Origin: Micromonospora sp. MH99
GTDB lineage: Bacteria > Actinomycetota > Actinomycetes > Mycobacteriales > Micromonosporaceae
Assembly (NCBI RefSeq): GCF_021442385.1
Contig: NZ_MUZA01000001.1
Location: 1 to 64,000 of the forward strand
Length of the DNA: 64,000 nucleotides
Direction: 5' to 3'
The first letter of the stretch is position 1. Each line of letters begins with the position of its first letter. Below, one piece after another: positions 34,075 through 43,360 of the stretch. The notes beneath the pieces are model-generated. The model saw only the letters and a list, made by a program, of their open reading frames with translations, had not been told where the DNA came from and searched no databases. Position numbers and translations under genes: made by a program.

Positions 34075-34159
34075 CCAGCGGCGGCCCATTGCTCCATGAG
34101 GTGTTCGCACCACCGGACAGTGCGGCCCGCGGCCGTGCCGACGTGAGTGGGGGATCGAG

Positions 34160-34675
34160 ATGACGGCGGACGCGCCGGACCGAGCGGCGGCACCTGCGGT
34201 GAGCGCGGATGAGTTCCGCAACGCGATGGCGCTGCTGGCAGCACCGGTGGCCATCGTGACCACTCTTTTTGACGGGCGCCGCTGGGGCTTCACCGCCAGC
34301 GCGGTGACCGGGCTGTCCCTCAGTCCACCGCTGGTCTCGGTGGCGATCGATCGGGTGAGCCGGTCGCACGGAGCCTTCGTGCTCGCGAAGGAGTTCGTCG
34401 TCAACGTGTTGGCGGAGCAGCACCGCGAAATCGCTTCCCGGTTCGCGCGTCTGGGACCGGACAAGTTCGCCAACCACACCGACTCGACCTTCCCGGGTAC
34501 CAGTCTCCCCGCCATCGATCAGGCGATCGCCCAGTACCGCTGCACCCGTCAGGCGGTGGTACCGGTCGGCGACCACGACCTCGTGGTCGGTGAGGTGAGC
34601 ATGGTCCTCCGGGATCCGGCTCGACGGCCCCTGCTCTGGTACGAACGGGGCTTCCACGCCGCGGTCCGGCTCTGA
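34160..34675 (+). CDS. flavin reductase for the two-component monooxygenase
   Basis: The protein has 171 residues; ATG 34160 with GGGGGA upstream. The flavin-reductase-like/split-barrel FMN-binding signature AVTGLSLSPPLVSVAIDRVSRSH, FVLAKEFVVNVLAEQHREIASRFA and GDHDLVVGEV is clear. It supplies FMNH2/FADH2; the partner oxygenase in the window is the one at 19910. Confidence 0.9.
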   Translation: MTADAPDRAAAPAVSADEFRNAMALLAAPVAIVTTLFDGRRWGFTASAVTGLSLSPPLVSVAIDRVSRSHGAFVLAKEFVVNVLAEQHREIASRFARLGPDKFANHTDSTFPGTSLPAIDQAIAQYRCTRQAVVPVGDHDLVVGEVSMVLRDPARRPLLWYERGFHAAVRL

Positions 34676-34726
34676 TCTAGACCGGCTGCCCCTGCGGCGG
34701 GACCCCGGAGAATCCCTGGTGATGCC

Positions 34727-34894
34727 ATGGCCGATCGGGTCGAGATCGGACTCGTCACTGCGACAGACCACGCCGCCATCGTCTTGGTCGGGCTCCCCGT
34801 CAGCGTGCTGGTGCGCCGATTCGCGCTCAGACGCCCACAGGCCAACATGGACCTGGTACGCCGCGCCGGTGAGGTGGAAGTCACAGTCGAATGA
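34727..34894 (+). CDS. possible 55-residue protein
   Basis: A short frame MADRVEIGLVTATDHAAIVL, then VGLPVSVLVRRFAL... with normal composition and a hydrophobic stretch. No clear ribosome-binding site and no family recognised. Might be a small protein or chance. Confidence 0.25.
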   Translation: MADRVEIGLVTATDHAAIVLVGLPVSVLVRRFALRRPQANMDLVRRAGEVEVTVE

Positions 34895-35028
34895 ACTCAG
34901 TGCGGATTGTTGCGCACCGTAGTTATCCCAGCACGCGGGAGAATGTTGCCTGATCGATCCGGATTGATTAAAGCTGGTGTGGGTTCCGCCGGGAGTTGTC
35001 GGCGGACACGGGGGCTTGGAGGAATTCG

Positions 35029-36057
35029 TTGTCGACGTTCGCGTTGAGTGAAAGTAAACACTGGTCGGTCAGAATATCCTGCAGTTCATTGTGGGAATCT
35101 CTCGCCAGTATCCGATTGGTCTACAGTGCTCGAAATACCGCACCGTGGCCCTACGGAAATTGGCTGCAGGCCACCAGGCGTTCCATCAAGCGAGACGGAC
35201 CGGAACTCACGCCCTGGCTGCGGGAGCTGTTGCAGATCCACGGCGGCATGTTGCCGTCGTTCGTCACGCCCTTGCCGAGATCGGCGTCGCCCACCCTCGA
35301 TGAGGAGTTGGCGGACCTCCGGGCAGTGCCGCCGGCGCAGGTGCGTGCCGAGCTCGAGCAGTGGGGCGGCGGGCTCCAGTCGCGTGCCCTGCGCTCCCTT
35401 CATGAGTGCCCCGAGCAAGCCCTCGACCAGCTCGCGGACATGGTGGCGGCCTACTGGGAGGTGGCACTGCGCCGGTACGCCACCGCCATACGCTCGACCT
35501 ATGAGGCGGAGATCTTCGCCCGGTCGCGGGTACTGGCCACGGAGGGCCCGGAAAGCCTGCTGGACAGCCTGCACGCCCAGCTGCCGCAGGTGGGCACGCC
35601 TGGCGTCGGGGCGCCGCCGCCGGCGTCCGAGCCGATGTCGCGGGTCCTGATCGTCCCGTTGCTCTTCGGCCGGGGACCGTCGCTGACGGCGACCGCCCCG
35701 CACGGCGTCGTGTGCTTCTCCTACCAGGCCTGCGGTGCGGCCGTGCTGAGCGGCGCCGCCCTGGAGCCCGGCCGGGCGGACGGCACGGGGCGCAAGGACC
35801 GTCTGGAGATCCTGCTGGGCCGCAGCCGGGCGGCAATCATGCGCGGTGTCACCGTGCCGACCACCACCTCGGCTCTCGCCGCTGAGCTGGGCCTCGCCGT
35901 CAGCACGGTGTCGGAGCACCTGGCCGTGCTGGTGGCGGCGGGAGTGGTCAAGCGCCGGCGGGCGGGCATCCGGGTCCTGTACGAGCTGGACCGGGTTGGC
36001 CTGCCGTTGCTGAGCTACCTGGGCAGCGATTCGATGGCCATGTCGTCCGCCGGCTGA
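35029..36057 (+). CDS. ArsR-like winged-helix regulator (DUF5937 type)
   Basis: The protein has 342 residues from TTG 35029, with GGAGGA six bases upstream. The N-terminal part begins LSTFALSESKHWSVRISCSSLWE and continues through DUF5937-like helices; the C-terminal winged helix TTTSALAAELGLAVSTVSEHLAVLVAAGVVKRRR is ArsR-like. Lone actinobacterial members act as repressors near biosynthetic or transport genes. It lies next to the flavin reductase and is followed by gene debris. Confidence 0.8.
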   Translation: MSTFALSESKHWSVRISCSSLWESLASIRLVYSARNTAPWPYGNWLQATRRSIKRDGPELTPWLRELLQIHGGMLPSFVTPLPRSASPTLDEELADLRAVPPAQVRAELEQWGGGLQSRALRSLHECPEQALDQLADMVAAYWEVALRRYATAIRSTYEAEIFARSRVLATEGPESLLDSLHAQLPQVGTPGVGAPPPASEPMSRVLIVPLLFGRGPSLTATAPHGVVCFSYQACGAAVLSGAALEPGRADGTGRKDRLEILLGRSRAAIMRGVTVPTTTSALAAELGLAVSTVSEHLAVLVAAGVVKRRRAGIRVLYELDRVGLPLLSYLGSDSMAMSSAG

Positions 36058-36629
36058 GCGTGCCTGCGGGCCGCACGTCATGTCCCGGTGCCCGCCGCGC
36101 CGATAGGTTGCCCGGCGTGCTCGACTACGACCACGAGGCGGCCACGGATGACGCCCCGCGAGGCGGGGAGGTCAGGGCCGGCGCCGCGGCGGAGCCGTGA
36201 TGACGCTGCTGCCCGCGGGCGCTCGCCTCGTCTGGACGTGGGCTGCGGCATCCGCCCGGTGACGGGCTTCGCGGGCCGGATCGGTGGGTGGCCGGGCTCG
36301 ACGAGGCCGGGCGGGTGCTGAATCCGGGCCGGGTGTCCAGCATGCGGACACCCGGCCGGCTTGAGCCCGCCGCCGATGCAACCGCGCAACAACTTACCGG
36401 CAGGCAGGGACCGCTATGCGGATATCGGCCGTCGCCGTGGGGTGGGGATGATGTCTTTTTACGGCAACGAGGGTGACAGCCGACGTCGACAACGGATTTG
36501 TCGACTCCGTTCGAATTCACCGCCACAACAATTCCAGGGACTGGATCACATGCCCTGTCGGGGGAGATTTCCGGGAGTACCGGTACCGTCGGCGACGCAG
36601 CCGGCGGCAAGGGCCCGTCGGTCGAGAAA
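36058..36629. other. gap without an identified gene
   Basis: No convincing frame. Together with the kinase remnant that follows it looks like a decayed stretch at the end of the rightward arm. Confidence 0.4.
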
Positions 36630-36785
36630 ATGGCACGGCTATTTGCCGTCGAAGGTGCCGACGGGGCCGGTAAGACCACTGCCGCCCCGGGCCTCGTCGC
36701 CCAGTTCCACCTTCCAGCGGCACTGAAAAATGTGACGATGGCCGGCCCGACCGGGCCCGCCCGGCGGTCTGGGTCGGTGAGGTGA
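36630..36785 (+). pseudogene. N-terminal remnant of a dTMP-kinase-like P-loop protein
   Basis: The frame starts MARLFAVEGADGAGKTTAAP. The GADGAGKTT Walker A with the preceding strand matches thymidylate/deoxynucleoside kinases, which begin this way. It stops after 51 codons and nothing downstream continues the fold. Confidence 0.55.
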
Positions 36786-36928
36786 TCAACCACTGTGCAC
36801 GGATCGCCGCGTCGATCAGCGTCGGCTGACGGGTGCCGCCGGTCGGCGATCCGGCCGATGGCGCTGGCGCCGGGTCCGGTCCGAGCGGATCGGACCGCAT
36901 CGGGAGCCGGCGCCACCGGCCGGATCGC

Positions 36929-37483
36929 CTACGCCACCTGTTCGATCGGGGCGGTCCGGTCGAGTCCCGGCCCCTGCGCGATGTCGAGCAGGGTGGGTCT
37001 GGCCAGGCGGAGATAGTCCGTGGTGCGCAGGGCGACGGAGCGGTCCAGCGCCGCGGCGTTGAAGAAGATGTCGGTTGTCTCCAGGAGGGCCGGATCCACG
37101 ATCAACTCCAACTCGGCGTCGAAGGCGAACGGCATGATGGTTCCGCTGACGGTGCCGGCGAGCCGTTCGGCGGTCTGCCGGTCGGCGAAGCCCGCGTCGC
37201 GGCCGCCCACGCTCTCGCGGATCCGGTCGAGGTCGACGCGCCGGTCGCCGGGCACCACGGCCAGGACGAAACGAACCTGCCTTTTGCTGATCTTCACGCG
37301 GACGACGATGCACTTCGCCGCCTGCTCCGGAGGGTGCCCGCGCAGCAGGCTCGCCCGATCCGTCCGGCCTTCCGGGGCGTGCCGGATCAGCCGGTATTGT
37401 GCGCCGCCCTCCTCGAGCAGGTTCAGCAGCCGGTCCGCCGCGGTGGGCACCGGATGATGCTTGTCCGAGGGCTCGGGACTCAT
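36929..37483 (-). CDS. YbaK-family aminoacyl-tRNA deacylase, copy 1
   Basis: The protein has 184 residues; ATG 37483 overlaps the oxygenase stop (ATGA). YbaK/ProX editing-domain features: AAKCIVVRVKI (conserved Lys 57), VLAVVPGDRRVDLDRI, ERLAGTVSGTIMPFAF (the G-x-x-x-PF loop), LRTTDYLRL. These stand-alone domains clear mischarged tRNA such as Cys-tRNAPro. In a biosynthetic cluster, the likely role is to protect the producer from its own amino acid analogue. Last gene of the leftward operon 41859-36929. Confidence 0.87.
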   Translation of the reverse strand: MSPEPSDKHHPVPTAADRLLNLLEEGGAQYRLIRHAPEGRTDRASLLRGHPPEQAAKCIVVRVKISKRQVRFVLAVVPGDRRVDLDRIRESVGGRDAGFADRQTAERLAGTVSGTIMPFAFDAELELIVDPALLETTDIFFNAAALDRSVALRTTDYLRLARPTLLDIAQGPGLDRTAPIEQVA

Positions 37484-38289
37484 CCCCAGACCACCGCAGA
37501 GTCGAGCGTGTCGTCCGCGAAACCGATGAAGAAGCCCATGGTGAGCCGGTCGGAGCCGGAGACCCGCTCGATCGAGTGGTACCGGGTGGGGTTGATCAGG
37601 TAGACGTCGTTCGCCTGTGGGCGGAACTCGTGGCCGGGCACGTCCCTGACCACCTGCTCGTCGTAGCCCAGCCCACTCTGGATCTTGTACTGCTCGTCGG
37701 CGGCCGCCCAGGGCTTGCGGTAGATCCGCAACTCGCCGCCGCTGTCGCACTCCTGGATGCACACCACGCAGCTGAGCTGGTAAGCCAGATCCTGAAGGGC
37801 CACCTCGGTGCCCGCGGCATCGCGCATGATGTTGTCGTTGTGCAGGGGATTGCGGACGCCGTCGGCGTGGATGCGGATCACCGACTCCGCGTACTCGCCC
37901 CGCCCCGGTTGCGCCGCCGGCTCGAGGCTGCTCAGCCCGAACTGCACCCGCAGCCCGTCCCGGACGTGCTGGGCCAGGTCGAATGAGACGCCCTCCAGCA
38001 TCACCTTCGCCTCCTTCGCGGCCTGGAGGTAACCCTCGAAGTCGTCGAGGTACTTGGCCAGGTACGGGCCAATGGTCGTGAGCGCGCCGTTGGCGTACGT
38101 GGTGGTGGAGGCCGAATCGAAGACCTCCCGGAGCCGAGCTCGATTCTCGGCGAAGACCTCGTCGGGAAGCAGGTTGCGCAGCACGACGACGGCCACGTCG
38201 CCGTCCACCAGCCGGCGGAGTAGGTCTCCGGACGGGCGGGTGGTGCGGACGTCGACGACGACGCGATTCCAGTTTTCAGACTCGTACAT
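37480..38289 (-). CDS. Fe(II)/2OG-dependent oxygenase
   Basis: The protein has 269 residues; ATG 38289. Metal ligand candidates H141/D143 or H150/D152 (VRNPLHNDNIMRD) and H238 (RYHSIERV), 2OG Arg candidate R248 (DRLTMGFF). The fold is a jelly roll. A homologue at 22161 has lost these residues. Expected to hydroxylate, or modify otherwise, an amino acid or peptide precursor. The start overlaps the GATase stop. Confidence 0.82.
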   Translation of the reverse strand: MYESENWNRVVVDVRTTRPSGDLLRRLVDGDVAVVVLRNLLPDEVFAENRARLREVFDSASTTTYANGALTTIGPYLAKYLDDFEGYLQAAKEAKVMLEGVSFDLAQHVRDGLRVQFGLSSLEPAAQPGRGEYAESVIRIHADGVRNPLHNDNIMRDAAGTEVALQDLAYQLSCVVCIQECDSGGELRIYRKPWAAADEQYKIQSGLGYDEQVVRDVPGHEFRPQANDVYLINPTRYHSIERVSGSDRLTMGFFIGFADDTLDSAVVWG

Positions 38290-39031
38290 GTTGACGTTCT
38301 CCTTCGGGTCGGGATGCGGTGGCGGCAGCGGGCAGCGGCAGTTCCAGCACGTGGTCCGTCGGCAGGGGAGTCCACCTGTCCACCGCGCCCAGCGCCGGGA
38401 TGATCTCCGAGGACACGATGGTGGCTCCGGGACGGTCCAGCCGGGACATACCGAAGTAGATCGGGCGGTCGTTGTCGGCGGGGCTCCAGTGCACGACGTA
38501 GGCCGCGTTGAGGTTGACCGCGATCGCGTTGCCGGAGGTGCCTCCCGTCGGGACGGCCCGCAGCCTGGTCAGGGTCTCCACCGGGTCGAGAGCCTCGGCC
38601 CCGGGCGGAACGATGTAGTCGAAGTACTCCAGCGAGTCGAACCGGGACGCGGGCAGGCCCAGCCGGTGGTACACGGTGGGCATGAACCCGTTGTGCATGA
38701 AGTACCAGGGGAAGTCCCCAGCACGTTCCAACGGGTGGGTGAACTCCAGGCCATGGTTGGTCGGGAGCGTGGCATGGCGGGTGTGGATGGCCAGGAAGGT
38801 GGAGCGCAGGCCGATGAGGGGTGACTCACCGACGCTCTCCTCGATCGGCCGCACGTCGCGATGCGTCCGCAGGTGTGGCGCGTCGGGGGCGCTCCACACC
38901 GCACCCCAGCCGTTGGGGTGGACCCGCACCGGGCCCTCGTGCGTGGCGGTGCGTCCGCAGGCCATCGCGACGGCGGCGTCCACCATCTCACGGACGTCGA
39001 AGTCTCCCACGCAGAGCAGTAGTCGGCACAT
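38276..39031 (-). CDS. class II glutamine amidotransferase domain protein
   Basis: The protein has 251 residues; ATG 39031 gives MCRLLL, where Cys 2 is the N-terminal nucleophile after Met removal. Conserved text: AIHTRHATLPTNHGLEFTHPL and WYFMHNGF are the standard GATase-II substrate loops. It releases ammonia from glutamine. With no synthetase domain fused to it, it probably feeds the PP-loop protein encoded upstream (40327) in the same operon, like a split asparagine synthetase. Confidence 0.88.
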   Translation of the reverse strand: MCRLLLCVGDFDVREMVDAAVAMACGRTATHEGPVRVHPNGWGAVWSAPDAPHLRTHRDVRPIEESVGESPLIGLRSTFLAIHTRHATLPTNHGLEFTHPLERAGDFPWYFMHNGFMPTVYHRLGLPASRFDSLEYFDYIVPPGAEALDPVETLTRLRAVPTGGTSGNAIAVNLNAAYVVHWSPADNDRPIYFGMSRLDRPGATIVSSEIIPALGAVDRWTPLPTDHVLELPLPAAATASRPEGERQHVRV

Positions 39032-39037
39032 GAGCGA

Positions 39038-40330
39038 TCAGCCCTCCCATCGGTCGGCGACGACGGACCGCAGGTTCTTGAGCACCTCGTCAACGTGGTC
39101 GCCGGTGATCAACAGTCGGCCCAGGGCGCCGGCATGCCGCAGCACGTCCGAGGCCAGGGCGGCGCGGTCCACCGCCGGCAGGTCACGCTCGGGCGGCGCG
39201 GGCAGACGGAGGATCCGCACATCGGGGTCGACGTCGGCCATCGCCTCAGCGACGGCGAGTTCCTGCGGCGAGGTGAGAGACACCTGACCGGCGACCCCGT
39301 GACGCGAGCGGGGCGGCAGGAGGGCCGGTGGCGTGTCGTCCAGATGGCACCGGACGGCGATGTCGGCCCAGTCCATGCCGGTCGCAGCGGCCACGAGCGC
39401 CACCAGCCCGCCACCGGAGAGCCGGAAACCCATCTCGACGAACACCGGTCCGGCGTCGCCGAGGATGGCGTCGAGGTGGAACGGGCCCTCCCGGTAGCCG
39501 GCCGCGTCGACGGCGGACCGCGCCAGCCGGTGCAGCGCGGCGTCCGCGTGGTCACCATGCTCGGCGACGTGGCCGATCTCGCGGAACCCGGACAGCCCGG
39601 TGGCACCCGGGGCGTCCTGCGGTTCCACAGCCGTCAACTTGTGGCAGACGCTGAGCAGGTACACCCGTCCGGCCCGCACCACGCCCTGAAGTGAGACCTC
39701 GGGACCGCGTACGAACTCCTCCGTGATGACCGCCTCGAACGAGGCGCCGCCGTAGTTGCGCAAGCCGGTGATCACCGACAACGCCTGCCGGCGCTGGGCC
39801 TCGTCGGCGGCCAGCAACACCCCCAGGCCGCCGCCGCCGTCAACCGGCTTGACCACCTGCGGGTAGGCCAGGTCGGTCCGGGACACGCCACCGTCGGCGG
39901 CGAGCACAGCGCTGCGGGGCTGCGGCAGCTCCGGCGCGACCCGTGCGAGCGCGGCCCGCTGCTCCTGCTTGTGCAGTGGCTCGAACGTGGCTCCCATCCG
40001 CGGCCACGGCGCCGTGCCGAGGGACCGCGCCGCGGTGAACGCGGCGTCGACGTAGCGCTCGAAACCGGTGAGCAGCAGGGCCGGTGCGATGCCGGCCTCC
40101 GCCAACGCGGCGATGACCTGCCGGGGGTCCTCCGGGCGCGACACCGCCAGCTCCACGTCGAACTGCCGGCGACCGAGGTCGCGGCGTCGGCGCAGGTAGC
40201 TGGCCGTCTCCACCAGCACCGCCCGCATCCGCCGGGACCGGGCGCAGTCCAGGTACGGGTCGAGCCCGTCCCGGGTGGCCCCCACCTGTACGAAGTCGGA
40301 TCCACCCGGCTGCGGCGCCACGCCGGTCAT
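39038..40330 (-). CDS. ATP-grasp ligase 3
   Basis: The protein has 430 residues; ATG 40330 overlaps the PP-loop stop. ATP-grasp features: KQEQRAALARVAPELPQPRSA, YPQVVKPVDGGGGLGVLLA, GPVFVEMGFRLSGGG. Third unrelated-looking ligase of the cluster. The operon order PP-loop, ATP-grasp, GATase, oxygenase, deacylase reads as one assembly line. Confidence 0.87.
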   Translation of the reverse strand: MTGVAPQPGGSDFVQVGATRDGLDPYLDCARSRRMRAVLVETASYLRRRRDLGRRQFDVELAVSRPEDPRQVIAALAEAGIAPALLLTGFERYVDAAFTAARSLGTAPWPRMGATFEPLHKQEQRAALARVAPELPQPRSAVLAADGGVSRTDLAYPQVVKPVDGGGGLGVLLAADEAQRRQALSVITGLRNYGGASFEAVITEEFVRGPEVSLQGVVRAGRVYLLSVCHKLTAVEPQDAPGATGLSGFREIGHVAEHGDHADAALHRLARSAVDAAGYREGPFHLDAILGDAGPVFVEMGFRLSGGGLVALVAAATGMDWADIAVRCHLDDTPPALLPPRSRHGVAGQVSLTSPQELAVAEAMADVDPDVRILRLPAPPERDLPAVDRAALASDVLRHAGALGRLLITGDHVDEVLKNLRSVVADRWEG

Positions 40331-41859
40331 CGCCCGGAAAGCAGTTCGGGAACCGCGTGGCCGTCGGCTCCCCGCAGGCTGAGGACGACCTTCTTGTGCG
40401 GGTCGCCCTCCAGGATCGCGTCGATCAGCTCGCCCTTGACCGGCGTGGTGGACGGCAGCCGCAGCGAGCTGCGATAGAGCAACCGCAGCTGTGCGAGGGT
40501 GAGTCCGGTGATGCGCTGGAGCCGGCCGGCGAGGGCCGCCACGTCCCCGGCCGGCGGCACCACGTCCTCGCCGAGCAGATCGTGGATGGTCTCGGTCGAG
40601 CTCACCAGATCCGGCTGCTCATTGCTCAGGTAGCGGTCCAGGTGCAGGCCCTTCTCCGTGAACGGCGCGTACACCATGGCGACGAGCTGCTCGTCGGTCA
40701 GGCCGTACGCCTCCATCGCGTACGCCTGCATCGCCGAACGCATCCGGGCTACGGCTGCGGCACCGGCGTAGCGCTCCCGCATCACCGTGATGAGGCGATC
40801 GGGGAACTCCTTCTGGTGCATCAGGCCCAGAGCGAAGTCGACGTACTCGGCCAGGCCCTCGGCGTACGTCCGGCCGTGGCGTCGCTCGGTCTTCAGCGCC
40901 CGCAGGTGCGCCATGAGCGCCGGGTTGCCGCAGTCGGACTCGGTGAAGCTGAAGGCGACGTCGTCGAAGACGAAGCCGAGGAACTCCGTCAGCAGATCCC
41001 AGTGGTCCCCGGAGGCGTATGCCGTGTCGTCGTAGATGGAGAAGAACTGAAGATCGGTGCGGACGTCGGTGGTGATGGCCCGCTCGGCGATGGTGTCCGT
41101 CGCGTCCGCACCGTGGATGTCCGCGAAGTAGGCACCGGAAATCTTGTCGAGGGAGGACAGGAAGCCCTTGAAGCCGCTCCGGTGGTCGGGCGACGGTTGC
41201 AGGCCGAAGCGCCGGGCGAGGCGGGTGACCCACAGGAAGTAGTCCCGTTGCTCCGTCTGCGAGTCACCAGTGATGATCACGTTGACCCCGCCGTCGTGGG
41301 CGGCGGCGAGCCCGAAGGCGTTGACCATGCTGAGGTTGCAGGCGTTGCAGAAGGTGGGCCTGGCGTCCGCGGCGGTGCGGTGGCCGGTCATCAGGATGTC
41401 GACCCGATTGCGCTCGACGACCTCACGCCGCTGCGGCAGGTCGACGTCGAATGTCGACACCACCGACCCGTCGACCACCAGTAGTTCACAGTCGGGGTCG
41501 TCGAGCAGGCCCAGCGCCCGGTACGCCCGGTCGATGTTCTCCATGACGGCGCGCGGCATACCGGCATGCCGGTTCGTCGCCACCCGCATCCGGAAGGTGC
41601 TGCCGTAGATCTCGGCGAGGACGAGCTGCATCGCCCGGACGAAGGCGAGGGTGTACGAGCTGTCCTTGCCGCCGCCGTAGGCGACGAGGACGACGTTGCG
41701 GTTCAGCGACGCCGGTTCGGGCAGCGCGGCGTACAGGCGCATCGCGCAACGCGCCGCGCTGGTCAGGTTCTCGCGGGACATCGCGGAGCGGAGGGCGGTC
41801 AACGCGTCCCGCCGGGTTGCGACCCGGCTGGGGGAGCGCTCGACTGTCGGAGTCACCAT
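40327..41859 (-). CDS. PP-loop ATP pyrophosphatase, probable amidotransferase synthetase subunit
   Basis: The protein has 510 residues; ATG 41859. The PP-loop is LVAYGGGKDSSYTL (SGGxDS-type, residues about 62-68), and a CNAC pair (Cys 171, 174) suggests a metal site, as in WbpG-like N-acetyl-sugar amidotransferases. It would adenylate a carboxylate or carbonyl and accept ammonia from the separate class II GATase (38276). Both are encoded in one operon, in the order PP-loop, ATP-grasp, GATase. First gene of the leftward operon. Confidence 0.82.
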   Translation of the reverse strand: MVTPTVERSPSRVATRRDALTALRSAMSRENLTSAARCAMRLYAALPEPASLNRNVVLVAYGGGKDSSYTLAFVRAMQLVLAEIYGSTFRMRVATNRHAGMPRAVMENIDRAYRALGLLDDPDCELLVVDGSVVSTFDVDLPQRREVVERNRVDILMTGHRTAADARPTFCNACNLSMVNAFGLAAAHDGGVNVIITGDSQTEQRDYFLWVTRLARRFGLQPSPDHRSGFKGFLSSLDKISGAYFADIHGADATDTIAERAITTDVRTDLQFFSIYDDTAYASGDHWDLLTEFLGFVFDDVAFSFTESDCGNPALMAHLRALKTERRHGRTYAEGLAEYVDFALGLMHQKEFPDRLITVMRERYAGAAAVARMRSAMQAYAMEAYGLTDEQLVAMVYAPFTEKGLHLDRYLSNEQPDLVSSTETIHDLLGEDVVPPAGDVAALAGRLQRITGLTLAQLRLLYRSSLRLPSTTPVKGELIDAILEGDPHKKVVLSLRGADGHAVPELLSGR

Positions 41860-42271
41860 TGAGATCGATCACCTTCCCTGTGGCCGTCCCATCAGGGACC
41901 GCACGCGATAGGGCAAGCGCATATGACCGACGACCGGGCGAAGGTGGAATTGCCCGGGCGTACGGATATGGCGTGCCTTTACTGTGTTCCTGGCATCGGG
42001 TGATTGTCGTCGTCCGTCACGACCGGACCCGGGAAATGAGAAGCCGAACAGCTATCGGATAAGACTTCGTTTAGCATCGGCAATGACATCGGCGGCCCAC
42101 CATGGAGCGGCCCTGTGATTGAACCTCAATTGCGCCCCCGTCCGGCAACCCGTTCGATCCCTACAATGGGGTAGGGGGTGCCAGGTGGTCAAGCCGCAAT
42201 CTCGTAGTTTGAACCTGGCCCCGCCCAAGCGCATCACTTCGACCTATCGGAAATGGCCGAAAGGCTCCTGG
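41860..42271. promoter_or_regulatory. region upstream of the PP-loop operon
   Basis: 412 bp with no gene. It lies between the PP-loop start (leftward) and the LysR stop (also leftward), so it carries the PP-loop operon promoter and perhaps the LysR terminator. I saw no clear boxes. A gttcgatccc stretch near 42150 is not a tRNA (see rejected list). Confidence 0.4.
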
Positions 42272-43237
42272 TCAGCCAGTCGTCGAACGTCGTGCGGACG
42301 TCGCGACATTCGGGGAATCAGAGTGGGCGGTCCGCGCAGCGGATGCTTCGTGCAACGCGTCGAGGGCGGCGGTGATCGCCGGCCGGTCGCTGGTGCTCGC
42401 CCGCCACACGGCCATGATCTGGCGGGAGCTGGTTGGCCGCAGCGGCAGTGCCACGACCTCCGACGGCAGGCGCCCACGGCCCAGCCGGGGCAGCAACGCG
42501 ACGCCCAGCCCGGCGGCCACCAACGACACCTGGGACTGGTACTCGTCCACCTGGCAGGTGATGTCGGGCTGCCGGCCCCGCTCGGCGAAAGTCCGCAGCA
42601 GCCACGCGTGACACATCGATCCGGGACGCTGGCTGATCCACCGCTCGGCGACCAGGTCATCGGCGGAGACCTCGTCCCGGCCTGCCAATGGATGCCCGGC
42701 CGGCAGGAGCACGTCGGCGACGTCGTCGCCCAACGGGGTGCACCGCAAGCCGTCGGGGAGGACCAGCGGGGTGTTGTGCCAGTCGTGCACGACGGCGACG
42801 TCCACCTCTCCCTCGGCCACCAGGTCGACGCCGCGGAGCGGGTCCACCTCCGACACGCGGAGGTCCAGGCCGGGGTGCCGGCGGGTCAGCTCCACCAGTA
42901 CGTCCGGCAGGAGTCCTCGGCAGGCCGTCGGGAAGGCGGCGAGTGTGAGGCGGCCGGTCGGCGTTCCGTGCTGGAGTTTCAGTCGGGTCTCCGCCCGCTC
43001 CAGGGCCGCCAGCACCTCCCCCGCCGTCTGCGCGAGGATCTGCCCGGCGGGGGTCAGCGCCACCCGGCGGCCCTCGCGGTCGAGAAGGGGGGCGCCGGCC
43101 TCCCGCTCCAGCTTGGCGATCTGCTGTGACACGGCGGACGGCGTGTAGCCGAGCGCCGACGCGGCCCCGCTGATGGAACCGAAGGTCGCCACGGCGTGCA
43201 GCGCACGCAGCCGGCCCAGATCGTGTAGTGAAGCCAT
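42272..43237 (-). CDS. LysR-family regulator of the exporter
   Basis: The protein has 321 residues. HTH at about 8-65: LRALHAVATFGSISGAASAL and YTPSAVSQQIAKLERE. Standard effector domain to about 300. It is divergent from the EamA exporter with 123 bp between, the classical arrangement of a LysR activator of an amino acid exporter (LysG/LysE, ArgP/ArgO). It likely turns the exporter on when the product amino acid accumulates. Confidence 0.9.
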   Translation of the reverse strand: MASLHDLGRLRALHAVATFGSISGAASALGYTPSAVSQQIAKLEREAGAPLLDREGRRVALTPAGQILAQTAGEVLAALERAETRLKLQHGTPTGRLTLAAFPTACRGLLPDVLVELTRRHPGLDLRVSEVDPLRGVDLVAEGEVDVAVVHDWHNTPLVLPDGLRCTPLGDDVADVLLPAGHPLAGRDEVSADDLVAERWISQRPGSMCHAWLLRTFAERGRQPDITCQVDEYQSQVSLVAAGLGVALLPRLGRGRLPSEVVALPLRPTSSRQIMAVWRASTSDRPAITAALDALHEASAARTAHSDSPNVATSARRSTTG

Positions 43238-43360
43238 GCTAACGAACTCCCATTAGAAAGTGTCAGCCTTCGGGTCCTTGGCGGCGGCGCCGGATGAGAC
43301 ATCATGGGTCCGGTCCGGTGGCGCGTGCCGGGTAGGAGGATGGGCGGTGAGGAGATAACG

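Noticed and set aside
42110-42200. tRNA-like gttcgatccc stretch
   Set aside because: No acceptor stem or anticodon arm can be paired around it.
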